From the IMG/VR virus record IMGVR_UViG_3300033148_005162, positions 1-50,219 of that record: a stretch of 50,219 bases of DNA. One strand, written 5' to 3'. Shown one piece after another: positions 7,162 through 16,223 of this stretch. Source of the DNA: a virus. Positions within the stretch are counted from its first letter, which is position 1; each line of letters begins with the position of its first letter. Below the pieces are notes generated by a model. It had not been told where the DNA came from. It made no database searches and saw only the letters and a program-made list of their open reading frames with translations. The position numbers were made by a program, and so were the translations under genes.

Positions 7162-8865
7162 TTATCCATATACACAAAAACCATAATATCCAGGATCAGC
7201 GCATGGACTGCCGTACCTGTAAACTGTTGCAAGACTATCAATACTCGTTATTAATGTTTCGGATATTTTCCAATCATCTTTTACAACTATCGCTTTATCA
7301 ATTCCGTCTGCTTGCTGATCAGCTTTCTTTGTCTGCTCAAATAGTGTAACTAACATATCAATTGCAGATTCCGGTTTCTCAGAAAATTCTATTGAGTATG
7401 AAAAAAGTCCACCTCCATGCGCCTGTATCCGTATTGATCTTATTATATAATCACCATTACTCGGTTCACCGGTTAAATTTATCGTAAAAATTTGACCTAT
7501 CGCAAAGCCATCTTCGTAAGTGTTTGTTGATCCCGTTACAGTTACGTTTCCATATCTGTCTACTTCGACTTGCCCTCTGCGAAATGCCTCGGTTATATTA
7601 CCTATAGAATCATCTCGAATTACTTTCTCATATATTCCATCACCTTTACCCTCTTGTGTCGCAATTACGCCTTGCGTTGTCGTATCTTCTACTACTGTTA
7701 TTACTCTTATTTCATATTGATACACTACCGTTAATGTGGTTCCGGTCGGTAACGCTCCTGCCCTCCGAGTTAATGTCTTTCTCCAATAATCACACTCATA
7801 ATCTTTTGTAGTCAGATCATCTATGTTTGGAAATCCAACAGTTTTCGATGTACCATTCTCGTCTAATTGTATTGCATGTGGTTTTGCAGTTAGATTAAAT
7901 TCTGTCGTTATATCATCTCCGGAAAATGTTTCGGTTAACGGCGGTCCGAAAAATTTATCACCAATTACTGTTACTTTATTCGATGTTAATGTATAATTCG
8001 GATTTAAACTCGTACCAAAAAAATTATTTCTTGTCAAATCATTTAACTCAATTGGCGCAACTAATGTTTCTGTAGCAAAAAAATGAATATCTTTATTAGG
8101 GTCTACATAAAAATTATATCCCGTTTCACTTACTAATTTCCGAATACATTCCGCAGGTGTTATATAATCAAAACTTATATATTCGATTATCGGTCCTTCT
8201 TGGACATTATTCGTTGTAATCGCCCAATCAGAATGAACATATCCTGAAACTATATCTTCTATTATTGTTTTACATGTTTTATTCTCATATACTTCTGCTA
8301 CTAATTTTCTTGTTAAAACTATCTCATAATCCTGACAGGTAACTGAATACTGCATTGTTGTTCCGGATATGATAGAAGGCTCAGCTTCAACTATTATCCC
8401 GCCGAACAATGTCGTTGAATCTCCAATAATAACAATTTCCTGTCCCCTTACCGGAGTACTTTCCGGATCATTTAAAACAAAAGTACAGGAATCAGAACCT
8501 CGTGTTAATACCGAATCTATAATTAAAGATTGCCGATCGATTTTGTTTCCAATATCTTGGTAATTTCTGAAAATTAAAAAATTACAATAAATGTTTGTTG
8601 TTGATATATTACCTCTTAAATTAGAAATTGCAACTTTAAAATATGTCGTAGTTGGCTCTTCTACTAAATATATTCGCACATCTTGATTAGGCGTACCTAC
8701 AAAAACAATTGGTATCGAACTAAATTCAGCCGGAATACTATTCGAAAATCCGGTTAAATCAGAATATAAAATTTTTTGTGGATGATCTGGAGTACCGATT
8801 ATTTTTATATCGTTACTTAAAAATATTGTTTTATCCAATATTTTATAAGTTACCGTATCAAACAC
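7162..8865 (-). CDS. Tail hub / baseplate protein with an extra N-terminal domain
   Basis: The 567-residue protein starts at a GTG that shares its G with the upstream TAG stop. After the first 110 residues it looks like a gpD/gp27-type hub: a first beta barrel (about 115-190), a helical linker with CKTIIEDIV and CIRKLVSETGYNFYVDPN (about 195-270), then a second beta region and a C-terminal helix. The first 100 residues are homologous to the whole of the 92-residue protein at 11395-11673 (shared YSDL, AxSNLxGxxS and xNxx motifs). It lies between tape measure and fibre genes, where hub genes belong. Confidence 0.75.
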   Translation of the reverse strand: MFDTVTYKILDKTIFLSNDIKIIGTPDHPQKILYSDLTGFSNSIPAEFSSIPIVFVGTPNQDVRIYLVEEPTTTYFKVAISNLRGNISTTNIYCNFLIFRNYQDIGNKIDRQSLIIDSVLTRGSDSCTFVLNDPESTPVRGQEIVIIGDSTTLFGGIIVEAEPSIISGTTMQYSVTCQDYEIVLTRKLVAEVYENKTCKTIIEDIVSGYVHSDWAITTNNVQEGPIIEYISFDYITPAECIRKLVSETGYNFYVDPNKDIHFFATETLVAPIELNDLTRNNFFGTSLNPNYTLTSNKVTVIGDKFFGPPLTETFSGDDITTEFNLTAKPHAIQLDENGTSKTVGFPNIDDLTTKDYECDYWRKTLTRRAGALPTGTTLTVVYQYEIRVITVVEDTTTQGVIATQEGKGDGIYEKVIRDDSIGNITEAFRRGQVEVDRYGNVTVTGSTNTYEDGFAIGQIFTINLTGEPSNGDYIIRSIRIQAHGGGLFSYSIEFSEKPESAIDMLVTLFEQTKKADQQADGIDKAIVVKDDWKISETLITSIDSLATVYRYGSPCADPGYYGFCVYG

Positions 8866-11393
8866 TATTTTATCCCTTTCAAACTATCAATCTGCGCCTG
8901 CAATAACTCGATCGATCTACCAAGCTCAAATATATATCTATTTAGATTTAATCCGATTACAGGCTTAATAATACGTGTATAGTTTTGTTGTAGATATTCA
9001 CGTTTAGAACTGTAAATTTTATCCGTTACCTTATCTTTCCATGCCGTCACATAAAATTTTTTTCCGTCAATATCCGTAATCTCAACTGTAGTCTGACTAA
9101 GTTTCGCATCTATCGTTTTCCAGATGTTCTTGCGATGTATGTCTTTTTTGTTTTTATCCCGATAAAATACTTCCTGTATAACTACTTGCATATCAGCCGG
9201 TAATGTGCTATGATCCAATTCTGCATAATTTCCGGACTCAGTTCCTGCTTTATATTTTATCTGTTTAATCCTATCAATTGCCTTGTTGGATATGGCTTTC
9301 TCAGAAGTGGTTATAAATGTATCAGCCCGTACACTCATTGTCACAGTCAGGGAGCTATCCATCCACACAGGACCTGTAAACTTACCTGCTCTGGCATGTA
9401 TAGAATCTGCTGTAACTACTCCAAACTTATCTTTCGAACTATTGGCATATAATCTACGAATTTCGGCTGCGGATAATGCACGTGAGTAATATTGAAAATC
9501 GTCTATATAACCGTTGAAATAACCAGAAGGAGTGCCAGCATTCGCACCTAATCGAATATTTACATCATTTGTCTGTCTCGTACCTGAAAATATAGCAGTG
9601 TCTTGTTCAACTGCATTAATATATACTCTCATTGTTTCTGCACAAACTGTAGCAGTTATATGATGCCATTTATTAATAGTTAGCACATTAGATGCTATCA
9701 AATCTATGTAACTTATACCATTCCCTAAACTAAACCGTATACCACCACTTGTTACTTGATTCAACATAAAGGGCATCATATGGGTATCACCATCTCGTTT
9801 ACTAACTATTTGAGGTGCTCCTGTAACATCTTTAACTGGTTTCATCCAAAGAAGAATTGTAAAATTAGTATCCGATTCGAAAGATGTCTCATTTGACAAT
9901 GTTATATAATCATCAATTCCATCAAAACTATATCCGCCTGTCCCAACTTTAAATGAATCTGGTTGTGATATATTTGTAGCTCCTACCACAGTACCATTAT
10001 TACTATTTCCTGAATAATCATTAGCGTTTTCATCAAAGGGATAATAACCCTTCAACGAATCCCTACTTATTCCATCCAATGAAGCCGATATTGAAATATG
10101 CGCCTTCACACTATCATCAAACGCCGCCCGTGCAAGTTTAGTTGCTAAACTATCATTTACCTCAGTTTTTAACGAATATTGAGGATGATCATTATCTGAT
10201 AATCCAGACAATAATCCATGATCACTAATTCCACTTCCGGAAGCGGTTCCATGTACTTGTCTTACATCAGTTAATATAGCATCGTCAAAATCAGTACAAT
10301 TAGCTTGATAAACTAACCACATTAATCTAACCGCATGATAAGCATCTTCATATTGGATTGTCGGAGCATCCTTTGCTAATGCTCCTGTTGACGTATTAGA
10401 CAAACTCGATTCCAATGCCATTTGAACTTCAATATGTTCAAGATTGTAAAAATAAATTAAAGCCTTATACCATTTATTATTAACAACTGGAACTTTTCTT
10501 CCCTCTGTCTCACTCCAAACACTATCAGTAGGCATCTCCTTAAAGGAAGCCATACTATCAAGAGAAGACCATCTCATCCTACCACGATATTTTCCAGCTC
10601 TACATGTATCTGAAGTTACTAAAGTATCAACTACTATTTTATGCAAACCCTTATCAAAATAAACACCATTATTTAATTTTAATTGTTTTGTCCCCGGTAC
10701 ATTTGTCACTGTCATTCCGGAATAAACTAACGCTCCATGAACATCAGCAAAATAATCATATGAATTATACCATCTGTTGTGTAATTCATGTTCTGCAAGA
10801 TAATTCATTGGATACTCATCAGTCATTATTTCACCGAGTACAACAATATTCTTTTTATTATTACTATTGACATTATCTCTTGGATCACTATTACTTAAAA
10901 GTATAACATCTCCCGAATCTTTATGTACATAAAGATAATTTTCAGCATCGGCAACTAAAGTACATGTCCTTGCAAAATATGTGTATAGTGTATCTCCAAA
11001 TATAATACTACATGCAGGAACAGAAACATATAAATCATTATCATAAATATTACTAATGATAAAGGAATCATTATTGGCAATTCCCTGGCTTCCAGAGTTC
11101 TTAAATACGATCTTATCTAACTTTGATACTATCGATTGAGAATTAACTAGAGAATCTTTAACAATTTTTTTAATTTCCGCCATTGTAATAATTAATGAAT
11201 CGTTTACTCTATTTGATTTATAAACATATTTAACCTGTAATGTATCCGGAATATCTACAAATCCACTATCATCAGGTGTGATTTTATCAACTTTCAAAGA
11301 ATCTTTTATTGTAAAATCTACAGCAGATCCCGCCTGTCCTAATACTATTACCGGAAACAAGATTATACATGATATTATAACGAATATTTTCAT
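8865..11393 (-). CDS. Tail fibre-like protein with signal peptide, LamG domain and S74-like C-terminus
   Basis: I place the start at ATG 11393, five bases after a GGGAG site, giving 842 residues that begin with a signal sequence ending near VLGQAG. A beta-rich N-terminal part contains a GLSDNDHPQY motif near residue 400, typical of phage fibres. A LamG/concanavalin A-like module follows (about 448-651: YYPFDENANDYSG, FDGIDDYI, WHHITATV, YIDDFQYYSRALS). The last 145 residues resemble the intramolecular chaperone of S74-type fibres, with a TSEKAISNKAIDRIKQIKY segment and a final coiled coil. It is the best candidate for a receptor- or glycan-binding fibre. The signal peptide is unexpected for such a protein. 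Confidence 0.75.
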   Translation of the reverse strand: MKIFVIISCIILFPVIVLGQAGSAVDFTIKDSLKVDKITPDDSGFVDIPDTLQVKYVYKSNRVNDSLIITMAEIKKIVKDSLVNSQSIVSKLDKIVFKNSGSQGIANNDSFIISNIYDNDLYVSVPACSIIFGDTLYTYFARTCTLVADAENYLYVHKDSGDVILLSNSDPRDNVNSNNKKNIVVLGEIMTDEYPMNYLAEHELHNRWYNSYDYFADVHGALVYSGMTVTNVPGTKQLKLNNGVYFDKGLHKIVVDTLVTSDTCRAGKYRGRMRWSSLDSMASFKEMPTDSVWSETEGRKVPVVNNKWYKALIYFYNLEHIEVQMALESSLSNTSTGALAKDAPTIQYEDAYHAVRLMWLVYQANCTDFDDAILTDVRQVHGTASGSGISDHGLLSGLSDNDHPQYSLKTEVNDSLATKLARAAFDDSVKAHISISASLDGISRDSLKGYYPFDENANDYSGNSNNGTVVGATNISQPDSFKVGTGGYSFDGIDDYITLSNETSFESDTNFTILLWMKPVKDVTGAPQIVSKRDGDTHMMPFMLNQVTSGGIRFSLGNGISYIDLIASNVLTINKWHHITATVCAETMRVYINAVEQDTAIFSGTRQTNDVNIRLGANAGTPSGYFNGYIDDFQYYSRALSAAEIRRLYANSSKDKFGVVTADSIHARAGKFTGPVWMDSSLTVTMSVRADTFITTSEKAISNKAIDRIKQIKYKAGTESGNYAELDHSTLPADMQVVIQEVFYRDKNKKDIHRKNIWKTIDAKLSQTTVEITDIDGKKFYVTAWKDKVTDKIYSSKREYLQQNYTRIIKPVIGLNLNRYIFELGRSIELLQAQIDSLKGIK

Positions 11394-11394
11394 A

Positions 11395-11673
11395 CTAACT
11401 CCCAATTATAATCATATCTACCAATACATTCGAAATTGAAAGATCACCGGATAAATTACTCATAGCTACTTGAAATAGAGATGTTGTTTTCGAACCATTT
11501 ACTATATGTACATCTCTATCATTATACTTCGAAGCTATCATTATGAACGGAGTTATGGAAAATGTACTCGGCAAGGAATTTCCATCAACATCAACTAGGT
11601 CAGAATATCTTATAGTTTGCGGAGACGAAACGGTCCCGGTTATATTTTTATCTTTAATATAATAATTTGCCAT
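11395..11673 (-). CDS. Stand-alone copy of the hub N-terminal domain
   Basis: The 92-residue product aligns over nearly its whole length with residues 20-100 of the hub protein at 7162-8865: both have a TIRYSDL/KILYSDL strand, a DVHIV/DVRIYL strand and an AxSNLxGxxSxxNxxxxxxII ending. It probably forms a small tail-tip ring or accessory domain that pairs with the hub. The gene lies between tape measure and LamG fibre, with an AAGGA site. Confidence 0.65.
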   Translation of the reverse strand: MANYYIKDKNITGTVSSPQTIRYSDLVDVDGNSLPSTFSITPFIMIASKYNDRDVHIVNGSKTTSLFQVAMSNLSGDLSISNVLVDMIIIGS

Positions 11674-11680
11674 TATTGCT

Positions 11681-14326
11681 TTATATCCTTAAGACTCTAG
11701 ATCGACGTTCTACTTCTCGACCAATTTCTTTTGCAACTTCTTTTGCTAATAAATTTTTATTATTCATTACAGATTGTCCAACTCCTGTAATATCAACTTT
11801 ACCAACATTTACTGTAATATTCCCATCTGTTCCAAATCCGCCTCGTTGTGCAGCAGCTTTACGGATAAAATCAGACAACTCAGGCGGTAAAACCATCTCA
11901 CGAGCATGTAACAATGCAGGCATATCAAAAGGAACAATACCCCCTCGTTGAAATGCCGCACCTTCAACACCTCCCGCTCCGTGGCCACCCATACGTTCAA
12001 GTTCCATTCCCTTTTGTTCTAATGCTTTTGCCGCTTCTTCAACTTTTGTTGCCCCATGTTCTAATTTAAATTTTTCTAATTCTTTCTCCCTTGCTTCTGC
12101 TGCAGCTGCTAACTCCTCCGGCGTCTTTTTTCTAGCACCAAATAGTTTCTTTATACTACCAACTATTTTTGACACACCAAAAGCAGCTGTAGCAATTATA
12201 CCACCACTGGCGGCAGTCCCAAGTAGATTACCACCAAAAGAAGAAATTAAATCAGATAACCCACTACCTACTTTACCCAAAACAGAACCAAGACCTTTTC
12301 CAAGCTTACTAACCAATCCGCTAAATACTCCGCCTAATCCCTTTTTTATACCCCCGCCTAAATCTTTGACAGTACCCGAAATCATATTTTTGATGAACTT
12401 ATGAATGTATTCATGAAGTATTTGTTGGAAAGAACCAATCACCGATTTCTTTATACCGTCAAATGTACTTCCTATAAGATCGCCAAAATTTTTAAAACTC
12501 ATATTCTGTTGCATAATCATAGTTGCAGATGCATCCGCCATACTGTCAAGATGTCTTTCCCAGTCAATCTTGATTTCGCTAAATATACTTTTAGTTTTCT
12601 TAGGCAATAAGTTATACCCTTCATCCCCGGTGATTTTATAAAGATGCTTAGCAATTGCTCGTTCTTGATCTGTTAAAGAATCAAATTGTCCTTTTTTTAT
12701 CTTATCAATTACAGTTAATGTTGCTTCTTTGTATTCATCTAAGTTCATGCCGACTTTTTCAGAATACTTCTGCATATCAACAAGATTATCTTCAAAATAT
12801 TCCGACCATTCCCTTTGAGCTTTAGTTAATGTATTTATATTTTCAATATCTATTTCGCCTAATGATTTTTCATAACTTTTTTGAAATTCATCAATACCTC
12901 TTTGAAGTTCATCAACAGTTAAATCTTGAGCTTCTTTGACTGCTTCAAAACTATTGTTAACATGTTCGACCATAGTATCGAGCGATGTTTTTTCTGCTTC
13001 TTCTAATTCTGTTATTTTCGCCTTTTCTTCTTCAACTTGTGTTTTTCTTAATTCTCTTCGTTCATTATAATAATCTGACCAAGTCTTAGATTGCGCTTCC
13101 TTTGATTTTTCGTTCCTTTCCTCAATTCTTGCATTAATTGCTTCTAATTCAGCTTCTAGTTCAGATGTATCTTCTCCAAACAATTTTTTTATTACTATTT
13201 GTCCTTCTAGTATTATTGCTTTTGCTTTATCTATTGTATTCGCAATTCCTACCATAAACAAATCGATATAATCTTTTAATGTATCAAATGTAGCTCCAAT
13301 TGCATCAGCTACCACACCGGTAATATCTTGAATACCTAATAAATTTGTATTCCACGCTGTGTATAATCCAACAACTGCTGTTGTAATACCCATTACTGCC
13401 AATGTTATTGGATTAAATGCTGCAACTAAGGTAGGTAACAATATTAATATTGGACCTATTGCGGCAGCTAATGCACCAAATGTTGTTACAACAGCAGTAA
13501 TTGTTGTAGCAACACTTTTATTTTTATCTATCCATTCCACAGCTTCCTTTATAAAATCAGATGCCTTACTAGTTATACTTACCAATGACGGTAAAAATCC
13601 TTCAACTATTTTTTGTGTTAATCCAAAGATACCGGTTTTTAATTCATTTATATTATCATTAAAATCTGCTGCTGCATCTGCTGTATTTTGATCTAATTCC
13701 AATCCAAGTGCTGCAGCTTCTTCCTGCAAATTTTTGATTCCATCTCCACCTTGTTTCAAAAGAGGAACCATATCTGCTCCGGAACGTCCAAATATATTCT
13801 GAGCTAATGCTGCTGCTTTTGTATCATCTTTCATTCCTTTTAATGCTTCTGCAACTTCAAGCAACACATCATTGGAATTTTTTAAATTTCCATTTGAATC
13901 TGTAACTTTAATATCCAACGCTTCGAACGAATCTTTTGCCTCACCGGTTCCTTTTGCGGCATCATTCATATTTTTGGCTAATTTTCTCAATCCGTTTGTT
14001 ACAGTAGCAAAACTTGTTCCTGATTGTTCAGCAGCAAATTTTAATGTAGACAATTTTTCAGTTGCAACGCCTGTACGAATTCCGGCTTTTTGTATTTCAT
14101 CACCGAATTTAGTTACTTTTGATACTACAGCGGTAAATGTTGCAGTAATCGCAGTACCCGCAGCGGTTAAACCAATGCCGATCTTTTTTATAGAATCGTT
14201 CCATTTAGATACTGATTTTTCAGCTGAACTGGTTTTATTAATCGCTTCAGATACAGCTTTTTTAAATTTATCACTATTCAGAATTAATTCTAATTCAGCT
14301 TTACCAATTGATACCGCACTACTCAT
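11681..14326 (-). CDS. Tape measure protein
   Basis: The 881-residue protein is the longest in the tail block apart from the fibres. It has the usual tape-measure layout: an N-terminal helical domain (a gp TMP core with SGTSFATVTNGLRKL near 110-125 and FGRSGADMVPLL near 185), a hydrophobic membrane-active segment at about 275-330, a long charged coiled coil (about 365-560), a glycine-rich stretch near 655-715 and a basic C-terminus. It sets tail length and probably lines the tube; 881 residues would fit a tail of roughly 130 nm by the usual rule. The start shares a base with the upstream frameshift gene stop. Confidence 0.9.
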   Translation of the reverse strand: MSSAVSIGKAELELILNSDKFKKAVSEAINKTSSAEKSVSKWNDSIKKIGIGLTAAGTAITATFTAVVSKVTKFGDEIQKAGIRTGVATEKLSTLKFAAEQSGTSFATVTNGLRKLAKNMNDAAKGTGEAKDSFEALDIKVTDSNGNLKNSNDVLLEVAEALKGMKDDTKAAALAQNIFGRSGADMVPLLKQGGDGIKNLQEEAAALGLELDQNTADAAADFNDNINELKTGIFGLTQKIVEGFLPSLVSITSKASDFIKEAVEWIDKNKSVATTITAVVTTFGALAAAIGPILILLPTLVAAFNPITLAVMGITTAVVGLYTAWNTNLLGIQDITGVVADAIGATFDTLKDYIDLFMVGIANTIDKAKAIILEGQIVIKKLFGEDTSELEAELEAINARIEERNEKSKEAQSKTWSDYYNERRELRKTQVEEEKAKITELEEAEKTSLDTMVEHVNNSFEAVKEAQDLTVDELQRGIDEFQKSYEKSLGEIDIENINTLTKAQREWSEYFEDNLVDMQKYSEKVGMNLDEYKEATLTVIDKIKKGQFDSLTDQERAIAKHLYKITGDEGYNLLPKKTKSIFSEIKIDWERHLDSMADASATMIMQQNMSFKNFGDLIGSTFDGIKKSVIGSFQQILHEYIHKFIKNMISGTVKDLGGGIKKGLGGVFSGLVSKLGKGLGSVLGKVGSGLSDLISSFGGNLLGTAASGGIIATAAFGVSKIVGSIKKLFGARKKTPEELAAAAEAREKELEKFKLEHGATKVEEAAKALEQKGMELERMGGHGAGGVEGAAFQRGGIVPFDMPALLHAREMVLPPELSDFIRKAAAQRGGFGTDGNITVNVGKVDITGVGQSVMNNKNLLAKEVAKEIGREVERRSRVLRI

Positions 14327-14658
14327 TACATACCCTTTAGATTAGGTTGTCCTATACCCAATTTAAAAGCTTTTAGGTTAGGATATTTTAAACGTTTTCC
14401 GTGATATTCAGAAAATGTTAAAAGTCTATTACTATATTGCCTTTCCGGTTTAGCATATGTCTGTTTTTTTGTTTGTATTATATTTTGTTCAGTTAATTCG
14501 TTATTTAACTCCTCATTCAATATTTGTTCTCCTAAAACACAAATTGCGTAATCATAATTAAGAGCAGTCCATTTATCCCGGATATCTAAAAGTTGACTCG
14601 GTCTTTGTCCGTAAGTTTTTGCTATTATGTGCTGGGATAGAATGTGACCGCTGCTCAC
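14326..14658 (-). CDS. Tail assembly chaperone, T part (expressed by frameshift from the upstream gene)
   Basis: This open frame lies in the +1 frame relative to the gene at 14573-15100 and is open from about base 14680 to the stop at 14326. It has no ribosome site at its first GTG (14658). Its place between the tail tube and tape measure genes and its 86-base overlap with the upstream gene match the gpG/gpGT arrangement of long-tailed phages, in which the second part is made only as a frameshift fusion. The product helps load the tape measure protein before tube assembly. About 110 residues would be appended. Confidence 0.75.
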   Translation of the reverse strand: MSSGHILSQHIIAKTYGQRPSQLLDIRDKWTALNYDYAICVLGEQILNEELNNELTEQNIIQTKKQTYAKPERQYSNRLLTFSEYHGKRLKYPNLKAFKLGIGQPNLKGM

Positions 14659-15100
14659 GAAAAAAAGATTGATTTGCTATATCCGGAAGCGCAGCGACCA
14701 TTATCGTTAATAAATCCGCTTTAGGTATCATATCTACCGGAACAACACCCCGCTGTATTGCTTCATCTTTATTGTCCTGTGATTTTACGGCTTTAGGTTC
14801 CACAAGCGCGGCAATAGCAATCAATTCAGCTTTATTTATAATTTCGATCACATCTTCATCAGTAAATTCGGCCAAATTAAATTCAGATTCTTTATTACTA
14901 CCATCCTCAGATGGAGCTAATGCTTTCTCAAATCGCTTATACAATTCAATCGGTTGAATTCCAGATGTTATTATTTCAAAAGGCTCTAATTTTTTAATTT
15001 TTACTTTTGCTCCTGACGGCAAATCTATCGTTACAATTTCCGCTTTCGAACTTTCCTGCCAAATATCAATTGCCGATTTTTTAGAAGTTTTTTCTTCCAT
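14573..15100 (-). CDS. Tail assembly chaperone, G part
   Basis: The 175-residue protein is acidic and helical with a short beta opening (EIVTIDLPSGAKVKIKKL), like other gpG-type chaperones. It follows the tail tube gene and precedes the tape measure gene. Near its end a run of seven T residues on the coding strand (14660-14666) followed by C provides a place where ribosomes can move into the downstream frame. The tail after the slip site is basic and low in structure, as expected for sequence that is read only without frameshifting. Confidence 0.8.
   Translation of the reverse strand: MEEKTSKKSAIDIWQESSKAEIVTIDLPSGAKVKIKKLEPFEIITSGIQPIELYKRFEKALAPSEDGSNKESEFNLAEFTDEDVIEIINKAELIAIAALVEPKAVKSQDNKDEAIQRGVVPVDMIPKADLLTIMVAALPDIANQSFFREQRSHSIPAHNSKNLRTKTESTFRYPG
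14660..14666 (-). other. Probable +1 or -2 ribosomal frameshift site
   Basis: The codons read TCT TTT TTT CGT in the upstream frame. Moving one base forward from TTT to TTC keeps phenylalanine pairing and continues GTG AGC AGC in the downstream frame. Moving two bases back reaches the same frame. A -1 move gives TCG TGA and stops at once, so the common -1 mechanism is excluded here. Confidence 0.6.
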
Positions 15101-15113
15101 AGATATACTATTC

Positions 15114-15195
15114 CTTTATGTAATATATTATCATAATAAATTATTTTATTATTTCTTTATATAATATATTATCATAATAAATTATTTTGTTATTT
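15114..15195. repeat. Two tandem copies of a 41-bp AT-rich repeat
   Basis: Bases 15114-15154 and 15155-15195 are the same 41-bp unit with two differences. They lie in the gap between the tail tube gene and the chaperone gene and contain TATTATCATAATAAATTA. The first copy ends 14 bases before the chaperone start, so on the message it would be in the leader. A role in setting the relative output of tail tube and chaperone is possible. Confidence 0.85.
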
Positions 15196-15237
15196 ATTAT
15201 GTCGCTAACAACAAATAATGAATTAAAATATTATTTA

Positions 15238-15756
15238 TTATGATGCCGTCGGATCGCCTAATGTAAAGAGTTGATTACCGTCATCTTTAGTGCTATCTCT
15301 CATGCCGATAAACACTAAAGGCCAAAGCCGTACTTCTTTTGCGTACGAAACGTCAATCGCCTGCGTATGTACACATTTGTGTATTGTAATATCTTCATTA
15401 TCATCAGAAGCGTAAACCGGATCGAGTTTCAATTCATGTGCGTACGTCGACAATCTAACATTTGATCCGCCGATTTCAATTTTCTTTTTAGTCCCGCTAG
15501 TATAGGTACATCCAGGATATGCATACTGTAATTTCTCAAGACTACTTTCGTTCAATGGTACCTGCGCTTGTATTCCTCGGAAAGTCACAAATATCTCTTC
15601 GATCATATTAAATTGCTCTGATGTGTGAACAAGCGTTTCCAATTGAAATGAAACTGTTATCGCTCCGGAAACACCTCCTAAATCGGTTGAATTAAATTGT
15701 ACTTTGCAACTTCCTATTTCTACATCTGCCGGCGTAGTAGTTGGTAATGTGCTCAT
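15238..15756 (-). CDS. Major tail tube protein
   Basis: The 172-residue protein is beta-rich, opens with a VEIGSCKVQFNSTDLGGVSGAITV segment in which two strands flank a GG turn, and closes with a strand before LFTLGDP. Tube proteins of long non-contractile tails have this size and pattern. The gene sits directly before the chaperone and tape measure genes and has an AAGGAG site, in keeping with high expression. No sheath gene lies nearby, so the tail should be non-contractile. Confidence 0.8.
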   Translation of the reverse strand: MSTLPTTTPADVEIGSCKVQFNSTDLGGVSGAITVSFQLETLVHTSEQFNMIEEIFVTFRGIQAQVPLNESSLEKLQYAYPGCTYTSGTKKKIEIGGSNVRLSTYAHELKLDPVYASDDNEDITIHKCVHTQAIDVSYAKEVRLWPLVFIGMRDSTKDDGNQLFTLGDPTAS

Positions 15757-15784
15757 TATTTGTACTCCTTATTGTAAATTATAC

Positions 15785-16204
15785 TTATTTATCCTTTCTA
15801 ATTTGAAATCTATAATACCCATAAACCTGAGGGTATCCCTGATTAATTGATCGGCTTGTGTTCGGACCTCCGTTTAACTCCGAATAATAAATCCTTGCCG
15901 TTCCTGCATTATATCCACCTTTATGATCTATGATTGTACGTATTCTATTCCAAAGCTCCCAAGCTTTTTTTTTAGAATGTTCTCTACATACAATTTGTAT
16001 TCTTGCATCTTCTATCGGATCATAATCCGGATACGAAAAGGAACCGTCACGTTTTATCAATATCGCTTTTACCGGTGTTTCTGCACCAAATTCATCAAGA
16101 TTAATTGCAATTCCGCTATCAACAGTTCCTAATACTTGCTCGGAAATATAGGTTTTAATCTCTTTTTGCACATCTTTATATTTTACCGTATAATAATCTG
16201 GCAT
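15785..16204 (-). CDS. Tail terminator / minor capsid-type connector protein
   Basis: The 139-residue protein has an N-terminal helix (VKYKDVQKEIKTYI), a central ARIQIVCREHS strand followed by a helix (KKAWELWNRIRTII) and final strands, the order seen in tail terminator proteins that cap the tube at the head end. Its place between the gp10-like gene and the tail tube gene is the usual one. I cannot name the exact family. Confidence 0.65.
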   Translation of the reverse strand: MPDYYTVKYKDVQKEIKTYISEQVLGTVDSGIAINLDEFGAETPVKAILIKRDGSFSYPDYDPIEDARIQIVCREHSKKKAWELWNRIRTIIDHKGGYNAGTARIYYSELNGGPNTSRSINQGYPQVYGYYRFQIRKDK

Positions 16205-16223
16205 TTTTTACATATCCGTTCTG

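Noticed and set aside
13359-14345. Long plus-strand open frames of 110 and 157 codons opposite the tape measure gene
   Set aside because: They are antisense to a clear tape measure gene, are rich in the A/V/N/S residues expected from its complement, and lack ribosome sites.
14660-14666. Classical -1 frameshift at T-TTT-TTT
   Set aside because: The -1 frame reads TCG TGA directly after the site, so it cannot reach the downstream gene; only +1 or -2 fits.
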